A stretch of DNA of 64,000 nucleotides from Thainema sp966674685 (lineage in GTDB: Bacteria > Cyanobacteriota > Cyanobacteriia > Phormidesmidales > Phormidesmidaceae): positions 62,001 to 126,000 of the forward strand of contig CBKWJC010000001.1 in the NCBI GenBank assembly GCA_966674685.1. The letters are read 5' to 3'. Within the stretch, counting starts at the first letter, position 1. Each line of letters begins with the position of its first letter. The notes under the pieces were generated by a model that saw nothing but the letters and a program-made list of their open reading frames with translations, had not been told where the DNA came from and did not search any database. Both the position numbers and the translations under genes were made by a program. Below are positions 8,050 through 15,190 of this stretch, in pieces.

Positions 8050-8799
8050 ATGGTTAACTACCTTAAGCAATATTCTACTTCTGTAGTTTCTGGCATTCTG
8101 GGGACTTTATCTATTGCGACGAGTTTAATGGGCTTAGGTAGCACGTTCGCTGCGGAAGCAATTACGCTGACTTCAGTCTCAGGTAGCTGGTCTGATCCCC
8201 AAGGTGGCAGCAATATTCGATATGTTGAGCAGGATGGGGCAAGCCAGATTTTCTGGGGAGAGGCAGGTTTCGAGCAACTGGGTCAAAGCGGACTGAGTTT
8301 TTTGGGCAATCAAAATCTTGACGTTCAGCTTGAGACGGCATTTCAGGTTGGTGAGCTGACCCACTTCAATATGCCCGTCGTCACAGGCACAGCCGTTAGC
8401 GGCGTGAATTTGACGATTGGTTTGCTGTTTGAAGATATCAGTCAATCTAACTTGTTTGAGTTTGTTTTCAATATTGAAGAGACGGAAAATGGGCAGGTAG
8501 AAGATTGTCCATTCATTGGATTACCACCTTGCCCTGATCTCATTTCCTGGACGAGCTTGAATTCTGCAAACGCTATTCTAATTGATGGGCAAGCATATAT
8601 TCTTCAGCTTCTAGGATTTCAAGATCTGGAAACTGGCGTCTATGAAGATAGTTTCATTTCACAGGAAGGCGGCAGAAATCAAGCACAACTCTTTGGTCGC
8701 TTAGTTCTAGCGCCACCGAGCCAGGATGTGCCGGAATCCGGATTATGGATTGGCTTGGTTGCTGTTGCTGCCTATGGGGCTTATCGGTGGCGTCGATAG
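8050..8799 (+). CDS. Secreted PEP-CTERM-type protein with a choice-of-anchor-like domain
   Basis: From the ATG at 8050 the product is 249 residues. It has an N-terminal signal peptide (SGILGTLSIATSLMGLGSTFAAEA). A central beta-rich domain contains THFNMPVVTGTAVSGVNL, as seen in choice-of-anchor K proteins. The C-terminal sorting signal is VPESG, then a hydrophobic helix and the basic end YRWRR (227-249). Proteins of this layout are recognised by an exosortase and exported to the envelope. A cyanoexosortase B is encoded 26 kb away (34377-35282), making this a plausible substrate. The true biological role is unknown. A longer start at 7978 would lie inside a repeat. Confidence 0.75.
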   Translation: MVNYLKQYSTSVVSGILGTLSIATSLMGLGSTFAAEAITLTSVSGSWSDPQGGSNIRYVEQDGASQIFWGEAGFEQLGQSGLSFLGNQNLDVQLETAFQVGELTHFNMPVVTGTAVSGVNLTIGLLFEDISQSNLFEFVFNIEETENGQVEDCPFIGLPPCPDLISWTSLNSANAILIDGQAYILQLLGFQDLETGVYEDSFISQEGGRNQAQLFGRLVLAPPSQDVPESGLWIGLVAVAAYGAYRWRR

Positions 8800-8873
8800 C
8801 GGCTAAGCTGGCAGGCAACCTGATGCGATCGCATTTTCTGGGTGAGGCCAGTGGTCTAGGCGTTCCCCCGACT

Positions 8874-9344
8874 CTAGCTCAACTTAGCGCTGCATTCCAA
8901 AATCATGCGCTGATTCTCTAAGTTGTATGGCTGCACGTCTAGCGCCTGGTGGAAGGCATCAATCGCCAGCTTGTACTCACCCAGTGAGGCATAACATAGT
9001 CCCAAACCGTGCAGCGCCCCAAAATGAATTGGCACCAGATCAACCACCTTTAGGCAATCTGCGATCGCAGCCCGATAGCGACGCTGAATGTAATACAAAA
9101 CGGCTCGTCGATTCCAGGCTTCGGCAAAATCCGGCTGGTCTCGGATCACTTCAGTCAGCACTTGTTCTGCTTCCGTCAGCCGTCTACCCTCCATCAGCAT
9201 TTGGGCCCGCATCAACTGCTGATAGCCATACATCCCCTTTTGCTGAAACCACAGTTCCCAAAGCTGATGCGTCGCGCGATCGCGTACCTCTGAGTCATTA
9301 CTCTTGAGCTGTTCCAGTAGAAGCTGCGTTTGTGGATCATTCAT
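8874..9344 (-). CDS. TPR repeat protein
   Basis: The 156-residue soluble protein contains about three tetratricopeptide repeats in its second half (for example ALHGLGLCYASLGEYKLAID and AWNRRAVLYYIQRRYRAAIA). They are preceded by a helical segment rich in Gln and Arg. TPR arrays serve as protein-binding scaffolds, and the partner cannot be inferred. It has no signal peptide. The gene is isolated, convergent with the PEP-CTERM-like gene and divergent from the gas vesicle operon 690 bp away. Confidence 0.8.
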   Translation of the reverse strand: MNDPQTQLLLEQLKSNDSEVRDRATHQLWELWFQQKGMYGYQQLMRAQMLMEGRRLTEAEQVLTEVIRDQPDFAEAWNRRAVLYYIQRRYRAAIADCLKVVDLVPIHFGALHGLGLCYASLGEYKLAIDAFHQALDVQPYNLENQRMILECSAKLS

Positions 9345-10035
9345 GGGTGAATAGATGGTGAGGTACGGTATTGTACATTTTGCAACTGTTTAATTAGCAA
9401 TTGTGTAATTTGCGATCGCGCTCGGTTTCGCTGTTTATCTAATAAATATTCCACAAAAAAATATATTTAGTCATAGGGGCGAGTTTAGCCATTAAGTCAT
9501 AGATTTCAAGTCAGATCAATCAACGAAACCCGCCCCGACACAATGTTCTAGAGAATACCGAGTATCGTCCAATCAGTTGCGAGAACAATTGATATATCAA
9601 CGCTTGCAACAAAATCATTGCGTTTCATTAACTTTAGTCGCCCTCTATAGCGATTTCCAAATCTGACCTGGGAATGATAGCGATAGCTTCAACTGAAGAG
9701 ATTGAAATGCAAGCGTTGATACCACATACACCGTATTTGTACTGCTGTTATCGTCGCTCACAGATGTCTCAGTTCTCTTGCCTAGCAAGAAAATCTAACC
9801 TGTACCTAACCTAATGGATAGGGATAGTTTCAGTTAACTCCGCACCAACTGAGTCATCAACATTTCAGTCACGATTTGAAGTTTTTTCATTGTTTAAGTA
9901 GGTTGGCAGAAATAAACGCACTTAAAAAACCGGGGGAGTGCCCCGGAGGGGCGCTCCCCCGGTTTTTTAAATATGTATTTATCGATGTGCAGCTACTTAT
10001 CTCGTACTTGACGCATTAAATTAGGGAACCTAACC
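9345..10035. other. Intergenic region upstream of gvpA
   Basis: No gene is seen in 691 bp. A family A element occupies 9895-9999, so the gvpA promoter must lie before, within or just after it. Only 36 bp separate the element from the gvpA start. A weak AGGGA at 10022-10026 may serve as ribosome binding site. Confidence 0.6.
9895..9999. repeat. Family A fold-back element, copy 4 (best-preserved)
   Basis: This is the clearest 105-bp copy. It begins TAAGTAGGTTGGCAGAAATA, has a core of AAAAAACCGGGGGAGTGCCCC pairing with GGGGCGCTCCCCCGGTTTTTT in two near-perfect arms, and ends TATCGATGTGCAGCTACTTA. The ends form inverted repeats (TAAGTAG and CTACTTA). Confidence 0.85.
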
Positions 10036-10254
10036 ATGGCAGTTGAAAAAGTTAATTCCTCCTCTAGCCTAGCTGAAGTTGTTGATCGCATCTTAGACAA
10101 AGGCATCGTAGTTGACGCATGGGTTCGCGTATCTCTGGTAGGTATCGAACTGCTCGCGATAGAAGCTCGCGTTGTCATCGCTTCTGTTGAAACCTATCTG
10201 AAGTATGCCGAAGCAGTTGGTCTGACCGCACAAGCTGCTGTTCCTACCGCTTAA
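10036..10254 (+). CDS. gvpA: Gas vesicle major structural protein GvpA
   Basis: GvpA is the small hydrophobic protein that polymerises into the ribs of the gas vesicle wall. The 72-residue sequence is the canonical family form: SSSSLAEVVDRILDKGIVVD, AWVRVSLVGIELLAIEARVV and IASVETYLKYAEAVGL. It heads an operon with gvpC, gvpN and gvpJ. A hairpin followed by T residues lies between gvpA and gvpC, which would favour gvpA transcripts over downstream ones. Only one gvpA copy is present in this window. Confidence 0.98.
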   Translation: MAVEKVNSSSSLAEVVDRILDKGIVVDAWVRVSLVGIELLAIEARVVIASVETYLKYAEAVGLTAQAAVPTA

Positions 10255-10261
10255 TTACACG

Positions 10262-10316
10262 GGGGGAATGATGCGATCGCAACGTAACCATTGCGTACCC
10301 GTCATTTCCCCTTTTT
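10262..10316 (+). terminator. Attenuator-like hairpin between gvpA and gvpC
   Basis: GGGGAATGA near 10262-10270 can pair with TCATTTCCCC near 10302-10311, with an inner CGCAA/TTGCG stem, followed by TTTTT at 10312-10316. It looks like an imperfect intrinsic terminator that lets part of the transcription continue into gvpC, which has its own strong ribosome binding site (AGGAGGT). Confidence 0.65.
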
Positions 10317-10361
10317 AACCGCACTATCACTACCCAGAAACGTACTTAGGAGGTCGCGTCC

Positions 10362-11618
10362 GTGACTTCACTTCAGGCACAGTGGCAGGAGCAGCGACAG
10401 CATCGTCAGGTCGAAATTCTGAATCGTCAGCAGCAAGTACAGGATATTCTGGCTGCGTTCTCTATTGATCGCACGATTCAAGCCGCACAAATGCGGGACG
10501 ATCTGAGCCAGTTTACCGTTGCGCTCCAGCGAGACACTCAATCTTTTCTCAACCAGGCTGCTCAAGAACGGCAGGTGCGTCGCGCCGAGGTCACTGAGCA
10601 GCTTCACCAGTTTATGGAATCGCTCCGAGCTGAGACGGCTGATTTCCTATCTTTAACAGCAGCAGATCGCATGCTGATGGCGCAGGAAGTCTCGCAAACT
10701 CTCAGCCAGTTTCACGCAGAAATACAGCAGGCTGTAGCCGAATTGCGTAGCGATCTACAAGCCAGAGTTCAAGCGCTGCAAACCATCACGCAGGTTCAGC
10801 TTGCTCAACATCGTCAGGCTCGTCTTGCCATGAGTGCCCAGCAGCGTCAAGAGCTGACTCAGTTTGTGCAGCAGCTTCAGGCCGATGTCGAAACCTACCT
10901 GCTCGAACTTGACGTGCTGCGCCAAGAGCGAATTTTTGAACTGCGGCAACTGCTGGAACAGGATCAGCAGGAGCGTTTAGCCGCTGTAGATGAGCTGTTT
11001 GCTGAGTTCGCTAAATTCCGGGTCGAACTGCAAGACTATCGCAGCCAAATTCAGGCTTACGTTTGGGGAGCGGACGGCATCATGGCGCAGACACCCGTGC
11101 GCTCGACTATGCCGTCTCGTCGCCCCGTTGTCGCCCCTGCCATATCAGCTCAAACAACTAGGCAACCCAATCCCCAACCTGTTAACCGACCCGCAGCACA
11201 GCGATCCGCACCACCGACCGCTAAAGTTGCCGTAAAATCTGCTATTCCACGCTCGGCTCCTGCTAAAGCACAGTCTGTACCTGTTCGACCCATATCGCAA
11301 CCTGCGGTGCAGCCTGTTCAAACGGCAGTCGCGACAATGCCTGTACCCGCACCTGTGATAGATGAGGCTGTACCTGCGATCGCACCCATCCCAACACCTG
11401 TACCCGCACCAGTCGCTGCGGCTCAATCCGCGTTAAACGCGACTGAGCAAGCTGTTTATACCTGTCTTCAACAAACTGGCGGACTGCGGCTGAATGAAAT
11501 TGAAAGCCAGCTCAACCTCAGTCGGGTTCAAGCCGTGGATGCGATGCGATCGCTAATTTGTAACGGCCAAGTGGTTCGCCGCGATGGCGTTTATGTTGTG
11601 CATGAGGCAATGAGGTAA
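10362..11618 (+). CDS. gvpC: GvpC-like gas vesicle outer protein with an added C-terminal winged-helix-like domain
   Basis: It starts with GTG at 10362, supported by AGGAGGT 7 bases upstream. Residues 1-230 are helical and Gln/Ala/Arg-rich, with 33-residue periodicity (repeated L-QF-x-L-x-x-x-T-x-x-FL patterns), the hallmark of GvpC, which stiffens the outside of gas vesicles. Residues 240-355 are a Pro/Ala-rich linker. Residues 358-418 (nt 11433-11615) form a separate compact domain (TEQAVYTCLQQT ... GQVVRRDGVYVVHEA) resembling a winged helix and similar to the C-terminus of the adjacent GvpN. At 418 residues it is about twice the length of Anabaena GvpC. The gvpN start follows 5 bp after the stop codon. 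Confidence 0.85.
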   Translation: MTSLQAQWQEQRQHRQVEILNRQQQVQDILAAFSIDRTIQAAQMRDDLSQFTVALQRDTQSFLNQAAQERQVRRAEVTEQLHQFMESLRAETADFLSLTAADRMLMAQEVSQTLSQFHAEIQQAVAELRSDLQARVQALQTITQVQLAQHRQARLAMSAQQRQELTQFVQQLQADVETYLLELDVLRQERIFELRQLLEQDQQERLAAVDELFAEFAKFRVELQDYRSQIQAYVWGADGIMAQTPVRSTMPSRRPVVAPAISAQTTRQPNPQPVNRPAAQRSAPPTAKVAVKSAIPRSAPAKAQSVPVRPISQPAVQPVQTAVATMPVPAPVIDEAVPAIAPIPTPVPAPVAAAQSALNATEQAVYTCLQQTGGLRLNEIESQLNLSRVQAVDAMRSLICNGQVVRRDGVYVVHEAMR

Positions 11619-11622
11619 TATC

Positions 11623-13119
11623 GTGACCACGGTTCTGCAAGCTCGCCCCCGGCAATTCGTCAGCACCCCCAGCGTTGAGCGCATCGCTGCGCGGGCGCTC
11701 CGCTACCTCCAGTCGGGCTATTCGGTTCATCTGCGCGGCCCTGCGGGGACGGGGAAGACAACGTTGGCCATGCACTTAGCCGATTTGCTCAGTCGGCCAA
11801 TTATGCTGCTGTTTGGCGACGATGAGTATAAAACCTCTGACCTGATTGGCAACCAGTCCGGCTATACCCGCAAGAAAGTCGTGGACAACTTTATCCATAG
11901 CGTGATTAAAGTCGAAGACGAAATGCGGCAAACCTGGGTAGATTCGCGCCTGACCCTGGCCTGTCGAGAAGGGTTTACGCTGGTTTACGACGAATTCAAC
12001 CGCTCTCGACCAGAAGTCAACAACGTGTTGCTGTCGGCTCTGGAAGAAAAGCTGATTGTGCTGCCGCCCAGCGGCAATCGACCTGAGTATATCCGGGTGA
12101 ATCCCCATTTTCGCGGCATTTTCACCTCTAATCCTGAAGAATACTGTGGTGTTCACGGCACGCAAGACGCGCTGATGGATCGCTTGATCACCATCAACAT
12201 GCCGGAGCCGGATGAGCTGACCCAGCAGGAAATTTTGGTGCAAAAAACCAACATTGAACGCTCAGCAGCTTTGGCGATTGTGCGCTTGGTGAAAACCTTT
12301 CAGCGTAAGGCCAGCCGCGAACGAGCCTCTAGCCTGCGCGCCAGCATGATGATCGCCAAGGTGTGTCAGGAGCATGATGTGCGGGTGGTGCCGGAGGATG
12401 TCGATTTCCGCGATACCTGTAGCGATATTCTCCTATCGCGGGCGGCGGTTCCCGTGGATGAAGCTCGTCAGATTCTCTGGACGCTGTTCAATAGCGTGAT
12501 CGTGAGCGATCTAATCGTGCCGGGAACTGACTTAGCCACTGAAATTCAAGAACTAACTGAACCAGAATCAACACCAGTTAAGCCAGCGCATCCCCAGCTA
12601 AATTCCGCTGCATTGAATGAATTCAATCATCAAAATGGTGCATCAAATTATGCTCAGAATGGAGCTGAAATAGCCAATGCACCTGCGGTTGAAGCGGTAA
12701 AAGAGGAAAGCCAGGTTGCGATCGCACCTCCCCCATTGCCGCAGCCTCCCGTAGCTGCACCCCCATCCATAACCACAGCGGCTAACGTCTCTCCATCTCC
12801 ATTAGCATCAAAAGCAAGAACTGCTACCCTAGAGGCAGACTCGCACGCTAGTACCTCCCAGACTGCAACTCCAGCTCCTGCTAAAGTAGCAGCCACTCAA
12901 TCAACAGCAACTAACCCTGTCCCCTCGATCAAGAGTCCAGACGCTTTAGCTGTTTACAATCAGCTCGGTACGAAAGGCCCTGCGCGGCTTTCACAATTAG
13001 AAGCGACGTTGGGATTCAACCGATTCCAAACGGTGACTGCGCTCAAGCACCTGGCTGAACTCGGCTTAATTACTCAGGTGAGCGGACAAGGTAAACCCTC
13101 CATGTTCAAGCTTCGTTAG
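11623..13119 (+). CDS. gvpN: Gas vesicle AAA ATPase GvpN with an added C-terminal winged-helix-like domain
   Basis: Residues 1-310 are a MoxR-type AAA ATPase: Walker A GPAGTGKT at 39-46, Walker B FTLVYDE at 118-124, and a sensor region GIFTSNPEEYCGVHG. GvpN is needed for gas vesicle assembly or growth. Residues about 310-434 are a low-complexity Pro/Ala/Thr linker. Residues 435-498 (nt 12925-13116) form a domain (DALAVYNQLG ... ARLSQLEATLGFNRFQTVTA ... LITQVSGQGKPSMFKLR) alignable with the GvpC tail. The protein is longer than usual GvpN because of this extension. Start is GTG at 11623 with GAGGT upstream. Confidence 0.93.
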   Translation: MTTVLQARPRQFVSTPSVERIAARALRYLQSGYSVHLRGPAGTGKTTLAMHLADLLSRPIMLLFGDDEYKTSDLIGNQSGYTRKKVVDNFIHSVIKVEDEMRQTWVDSRLTLACREGFTLVYDEFNRSRPEVNNVLLSALEEKLIVLPPSGNRPEYIRVNPHFRGIFTSNPEEYCGVHGTQDALMDRLITINMPEPDELTQQEILVQKTNIERSAALAIVRLVKTFQRKASRERASSLRASMMIAKVCQEHDVRVVPEDVDFRDTCSDILLSRAAVPVDEARQILWTLFNSVIVSDLIVPGTDLATEIQELTEPESTPVKPAHPQLNSAALNEFNHQNGASNYAQNGAEIANAPAVEAVKEESQVAIAPPPLPQPPVAAPPSITTAANVSPSPLASKARTATLEADSHASTSQTATPAPAKVAATQSTATNPVPSIKSPDALAVYNQLGTKGPARLSQLEATLGFNRFQTVTALKHLAELGLITQVSGQGKPSMFKLR

Positions 13120-13150
13120 CATGTTGCTAAACTGACTTATCAGGTAACCC

Positions 13151-13516
13151 ATGACTGGTACCACGTATAATCGTCCCCAAAACAGCCCCCCACGTGCGAT
13201 CGCAACCGCAACCCAAGCATCCACGCTAGCCGATGTGCTAGAGCGGGTACTCGATAAAGGCATTGTGATCGCGGGTGACATTACCATATCGGTTGGCTCA
13301 ACGGAATTACTTACGATTCGCATTCGACTGCTTGTATCCTCAGTGGATAAGGCAAGAGAAATTGGCATTAACTGGTGGGAAAGCGATCCCTATCTCAGCA
13401 GCCAATCGCAAGAGCTATTGGAATCGAATCGTCAGCTCCAGCAGCGAATTGAAGGGTTAGAAGCGGAACTGCGAGCTTTAAAGGCAGCACCCGAACCGCA
13501 ATCAACAGAACAATAA
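13151..13516 (+). CDS. gvpJ: Gas vesicle protein GvpJ
   Basis: The 121-residue protein belongs to the GvpA/J/M family. Its core (STLADVLERVLDKGIVIAGD, ITISVGSTELLTIRIRLLVS, SVDKAREIGINWWESDPYL) parallels GvpA. It is followed by a coiled-coil tail (LLESNRQLQQRIEGLEAELR) and has a Ser/Thr/Pro-rich N-terminal extension. GvpJ is a minor component thought to act in nucleation or the conical caps. It is the last gene of the operon here, with a strong terminator immediately after. The gvpK, F, G, V and W genes usually found downstream are absent from this locus. Confidence 0.95.
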   Translation: MTGTTYNRPQNSPPRAIATATQASTLADVLERVLDKGIVIAGDITISVGSTELLTIRIRLLVSSVDKAREIGINWWESDPYLSSQSQELLESNRQLQQRIEGLEAELRALKAAPEPQSTEQ

Positions 13517-13553
13517 CCAGAGGGGGCTGACCTGATAAGTCAGCCCCCTCTGG
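13517..13553 (+). terminator. Strong terminator of the gvp operon
   Basis: A perfect 15-bp stem (CCAGAGGGGGCTGAC with its complement) around a 7-base loop is followed by TTT. The hairpin begins directly after the gvpJ stop codon, and glgC converges from the other side. Confidence 0.92.
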
Positions 13554-13572
13554 TTTCGAAATTCATTGATGG

Positions 13573-13600
13573 CGGTAGGGGCGAATGGCCATTCGCCCTC
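13573..13600. repeat. Family H palindrome, copy 2
   Basis: GGGCGAATGGCCATTCGCCC forms a perfect palindrome between the gvpJ terminator and the end of glgC. It is the same motif as at 63431-63459. Confidence 0.8.
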
Positions 13601-13607
13601 ACATGGT

Positions 13608-14897
13608 TTAGATGACTGTCCCGTCTGGAATTACAGCATTTTTCACCACCACGACAATGCCGTTGCGGATCATGAAGCCTTCGTCTTCCCGATCTGCTTC
13701 TTCAATGTTGTCCTTGTTGATGATCTTCACGTCTTTGCCAATACGGGCATTTTTATCAATGATTGCACCGCGAATTACGGTATTCTCACCGATACCCATT
13801 GGTACTTGTCCTTGCTTAAATGCATGAACCCGCATTTCCGATGCCTGATAGAAGTCAGCACCCATTAGCAGTGAATCTTCGATCACGCAGTTTTCATCGA
13901 TTCGAGTCCGCACACCGAGTACAGAGTGATGAATGCGGCAATTCTTCAAGATGCAGCCATCACCAATAATTGATTCTGTGATCTCGCAGTTCAACAGCTT
14001 CGTCGGTGGCAGAAAGCGAGGACGGGTATAAATTGGCGCTTTCTCATCATAGAAACTGAAGCTAGGCCGAGGCTGTTTCGTCAGAGCCAAGTTGGACTCA
14101 TAGAACGCCTTGATCGTTCCGATATCTTCCCAGTAATCATCAAACAGGTAGGCTTGCAGATTATGGGTATCGATGGCGCTGGGAATGACTTCTTTACCGA
14201 AATCGGTTTCATCTTTAGAGCGCTGGAGCAGATCAATTAGAACCTGTTTCTTAAAGATGTAGATCCCCATTGAGGCGATGTAGGGTTTGATCTTAGCCGC
14301 CTCTGCGTCGAGACCAAGCGTGGTTGTATCAACCTGCATTTGCTTCAACGCATCGCCCTTGGGCTTTTCGCTAAAGTTGATCACGCGACCGCTGTCGTCA
14401 ATCTTCATCAGACCAAAGCTGCTGGCCCGTTCCTCATCAATGGGCAGTACAGATAGCGTGATATCTGCGCCTGTTTCGCGATGGTGTTCAACAAACTTGC
14501 CGTAATCCATGCGATACAGATGGTCACCTGAAAGAATCAAATATTCATCTACATCCCAATCCTTCAGCAGCCAGAGATACTGGCGTACAGCATCCGCTGT
14601 GCCCTGGAACCAGCTTGGATTTTCCTGGGTTTGCTGAGCAGCCAGCACTTCGACAAAGCCATCGCTAAAAACCGAGAAATTGTAGGCTCGGGCAATGTGC
14701 CGATTGAGCGATGTCGAGTTGAACTGGGTTAAAACATAGATTTTAAGAATTCCTGAATTGATGCAGTTACTAACTGGAATATCAATAAGACGATATTTAC
14801 CTGCTAACGATACTGCTGGCTTGGCGCGCTGCTTGGTTAGCGGATAAAGCCGCGTTCCCGCACCGCCTCCTAAAATAATTGCAAGCACTCGTTTCAC
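13608..14897 (-). CDS. glgC: Glucose-1-phosphate adenylyltransferase (ADP-glucose pyrophosphorylase)
   Basis: GlgC makes ADP-glucose from ATP and glucose-1-phosphate, the committed step of glycogen synthesis. The N-terminal signature ILGGGAGTRLYPLTKQRAKP is intact, SGDHLYRMDY is present, and the C-terminal half is a left-handed beta-helix rich in I-x-x-x-x-x-I repeats. I place the start at the GTG at 14897 rather than the ATG at 14909. The GGAGG motif sits just 5 bases before the GTG, and the resulting protein (429 residues, beginning VKRVLAIILGG) has the usual cyanobacterial length. Cyanobacterial enzymes are activated by 3-phosphoglycerate. The gene is monocistronic. Confidence 0.96.
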   Translation of the reverse strand: MKRVLAIILGGGAGTRLYPLTKQRAKPAVSLAGKYRLIDIPVSNCINSGILKIYVLTQFNSTSLNRHIARAYNFSVFSDGFVEVLAAQQTQENPSWFQGTADAVRQYLWLLKDWDVDEYLILSGDHLYRMDYGKFVEHHRETGADITLSVLPIDEERASSFGLMKIDDSGRVINFSEKPKGDALKQMQVDTTTLGLDAEAAKIKPYIASMGIYIFKKQVLIDLLQRSKDETDFGKEVIPSAIDTHNLQAYLFDDYWEDIGTIKAFYESNLALTKQPRPSFSFYDEKAPIYTRPRFLPPTKLLNCEITESIIGDGCILKNCRIHHSVLGVRTRIDENCVIEDSLLMGADFYQASEMRVHAFKQGQVPMGIGENTVIRGAIIDKNARIGKDVKIINKDNIEEADREDEGFMIRNGIVVVVKNAVIPDGTVI

Positions 14898-15073
14898 AGC
14901 AACCTCCATTTGCCAGACATGTCTCCCCCTTAGTGTCCGACTGAGAGGTCAACTTGGCAAGGGGCGAAAGGCATATATTCTCTGGGATGTATCTCAGTTA
15001 ACAGCGGGTTTACAAAATCGCATTTGAAAAACAATGAATAATTTGCGCCTAAAGTAATTGATACGGGTGTGTT

Positions 15074-15106
15074 TGAGTGCTGAGTGCTGAGTGCCGAGTG
15101 TCGAAT
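15074..15106. repeat. Short tandem heptamer repeat (GAGTGCT units)
   Basis: Four consecutive seven-base units (GAGTGCT, GAGTGCT, GAGTGCC, GAGTGTC) are present. Similar CTGAGTG units occur near 27360, 37925, 43640, 50370 and 53340. This matches the short tandemly repeated repetitive (STRR) sequences known from filamentous cyanobacteria. Confidence 0.8.
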
Positions 15107-15144
15107 GGTGGCAAGCATACAAAAATAAAGACTCAAAATTTAAT

Positions 15145-15190
15145 ACTCTTTCCTCCTTTACAGCCCTTTACAGCCTTTACAACCCTTTAC
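15145..15190. repeat. Pyrimidine-rich CCTTTACAGCC repeat block
   Basis: CCTTTACAGCC, CTTTACAGCC and TTTACAACCC follow each other and run up to the stop codon of the FAD oxidase gene. Similar blocks lie at about 415-485, 26290-26320, 27490-27535, 31830-31860 (reverse), 53420-53455 and 54565-54610, each bordering a gene end. Confidence 0.75.

Noticed and set aside
11776..12243. Minus-strand frame inside gvpN
   Set aside because: It is a shadow of the conserved AAA domain of gvpN on the other strand.
13608..14909. ATG at 14909 as start of glgC
   Set aside because: The GGAGG motif lies between this ATG and the GTG at 14897, so it serves the GTG, which also gives the normal protein length.
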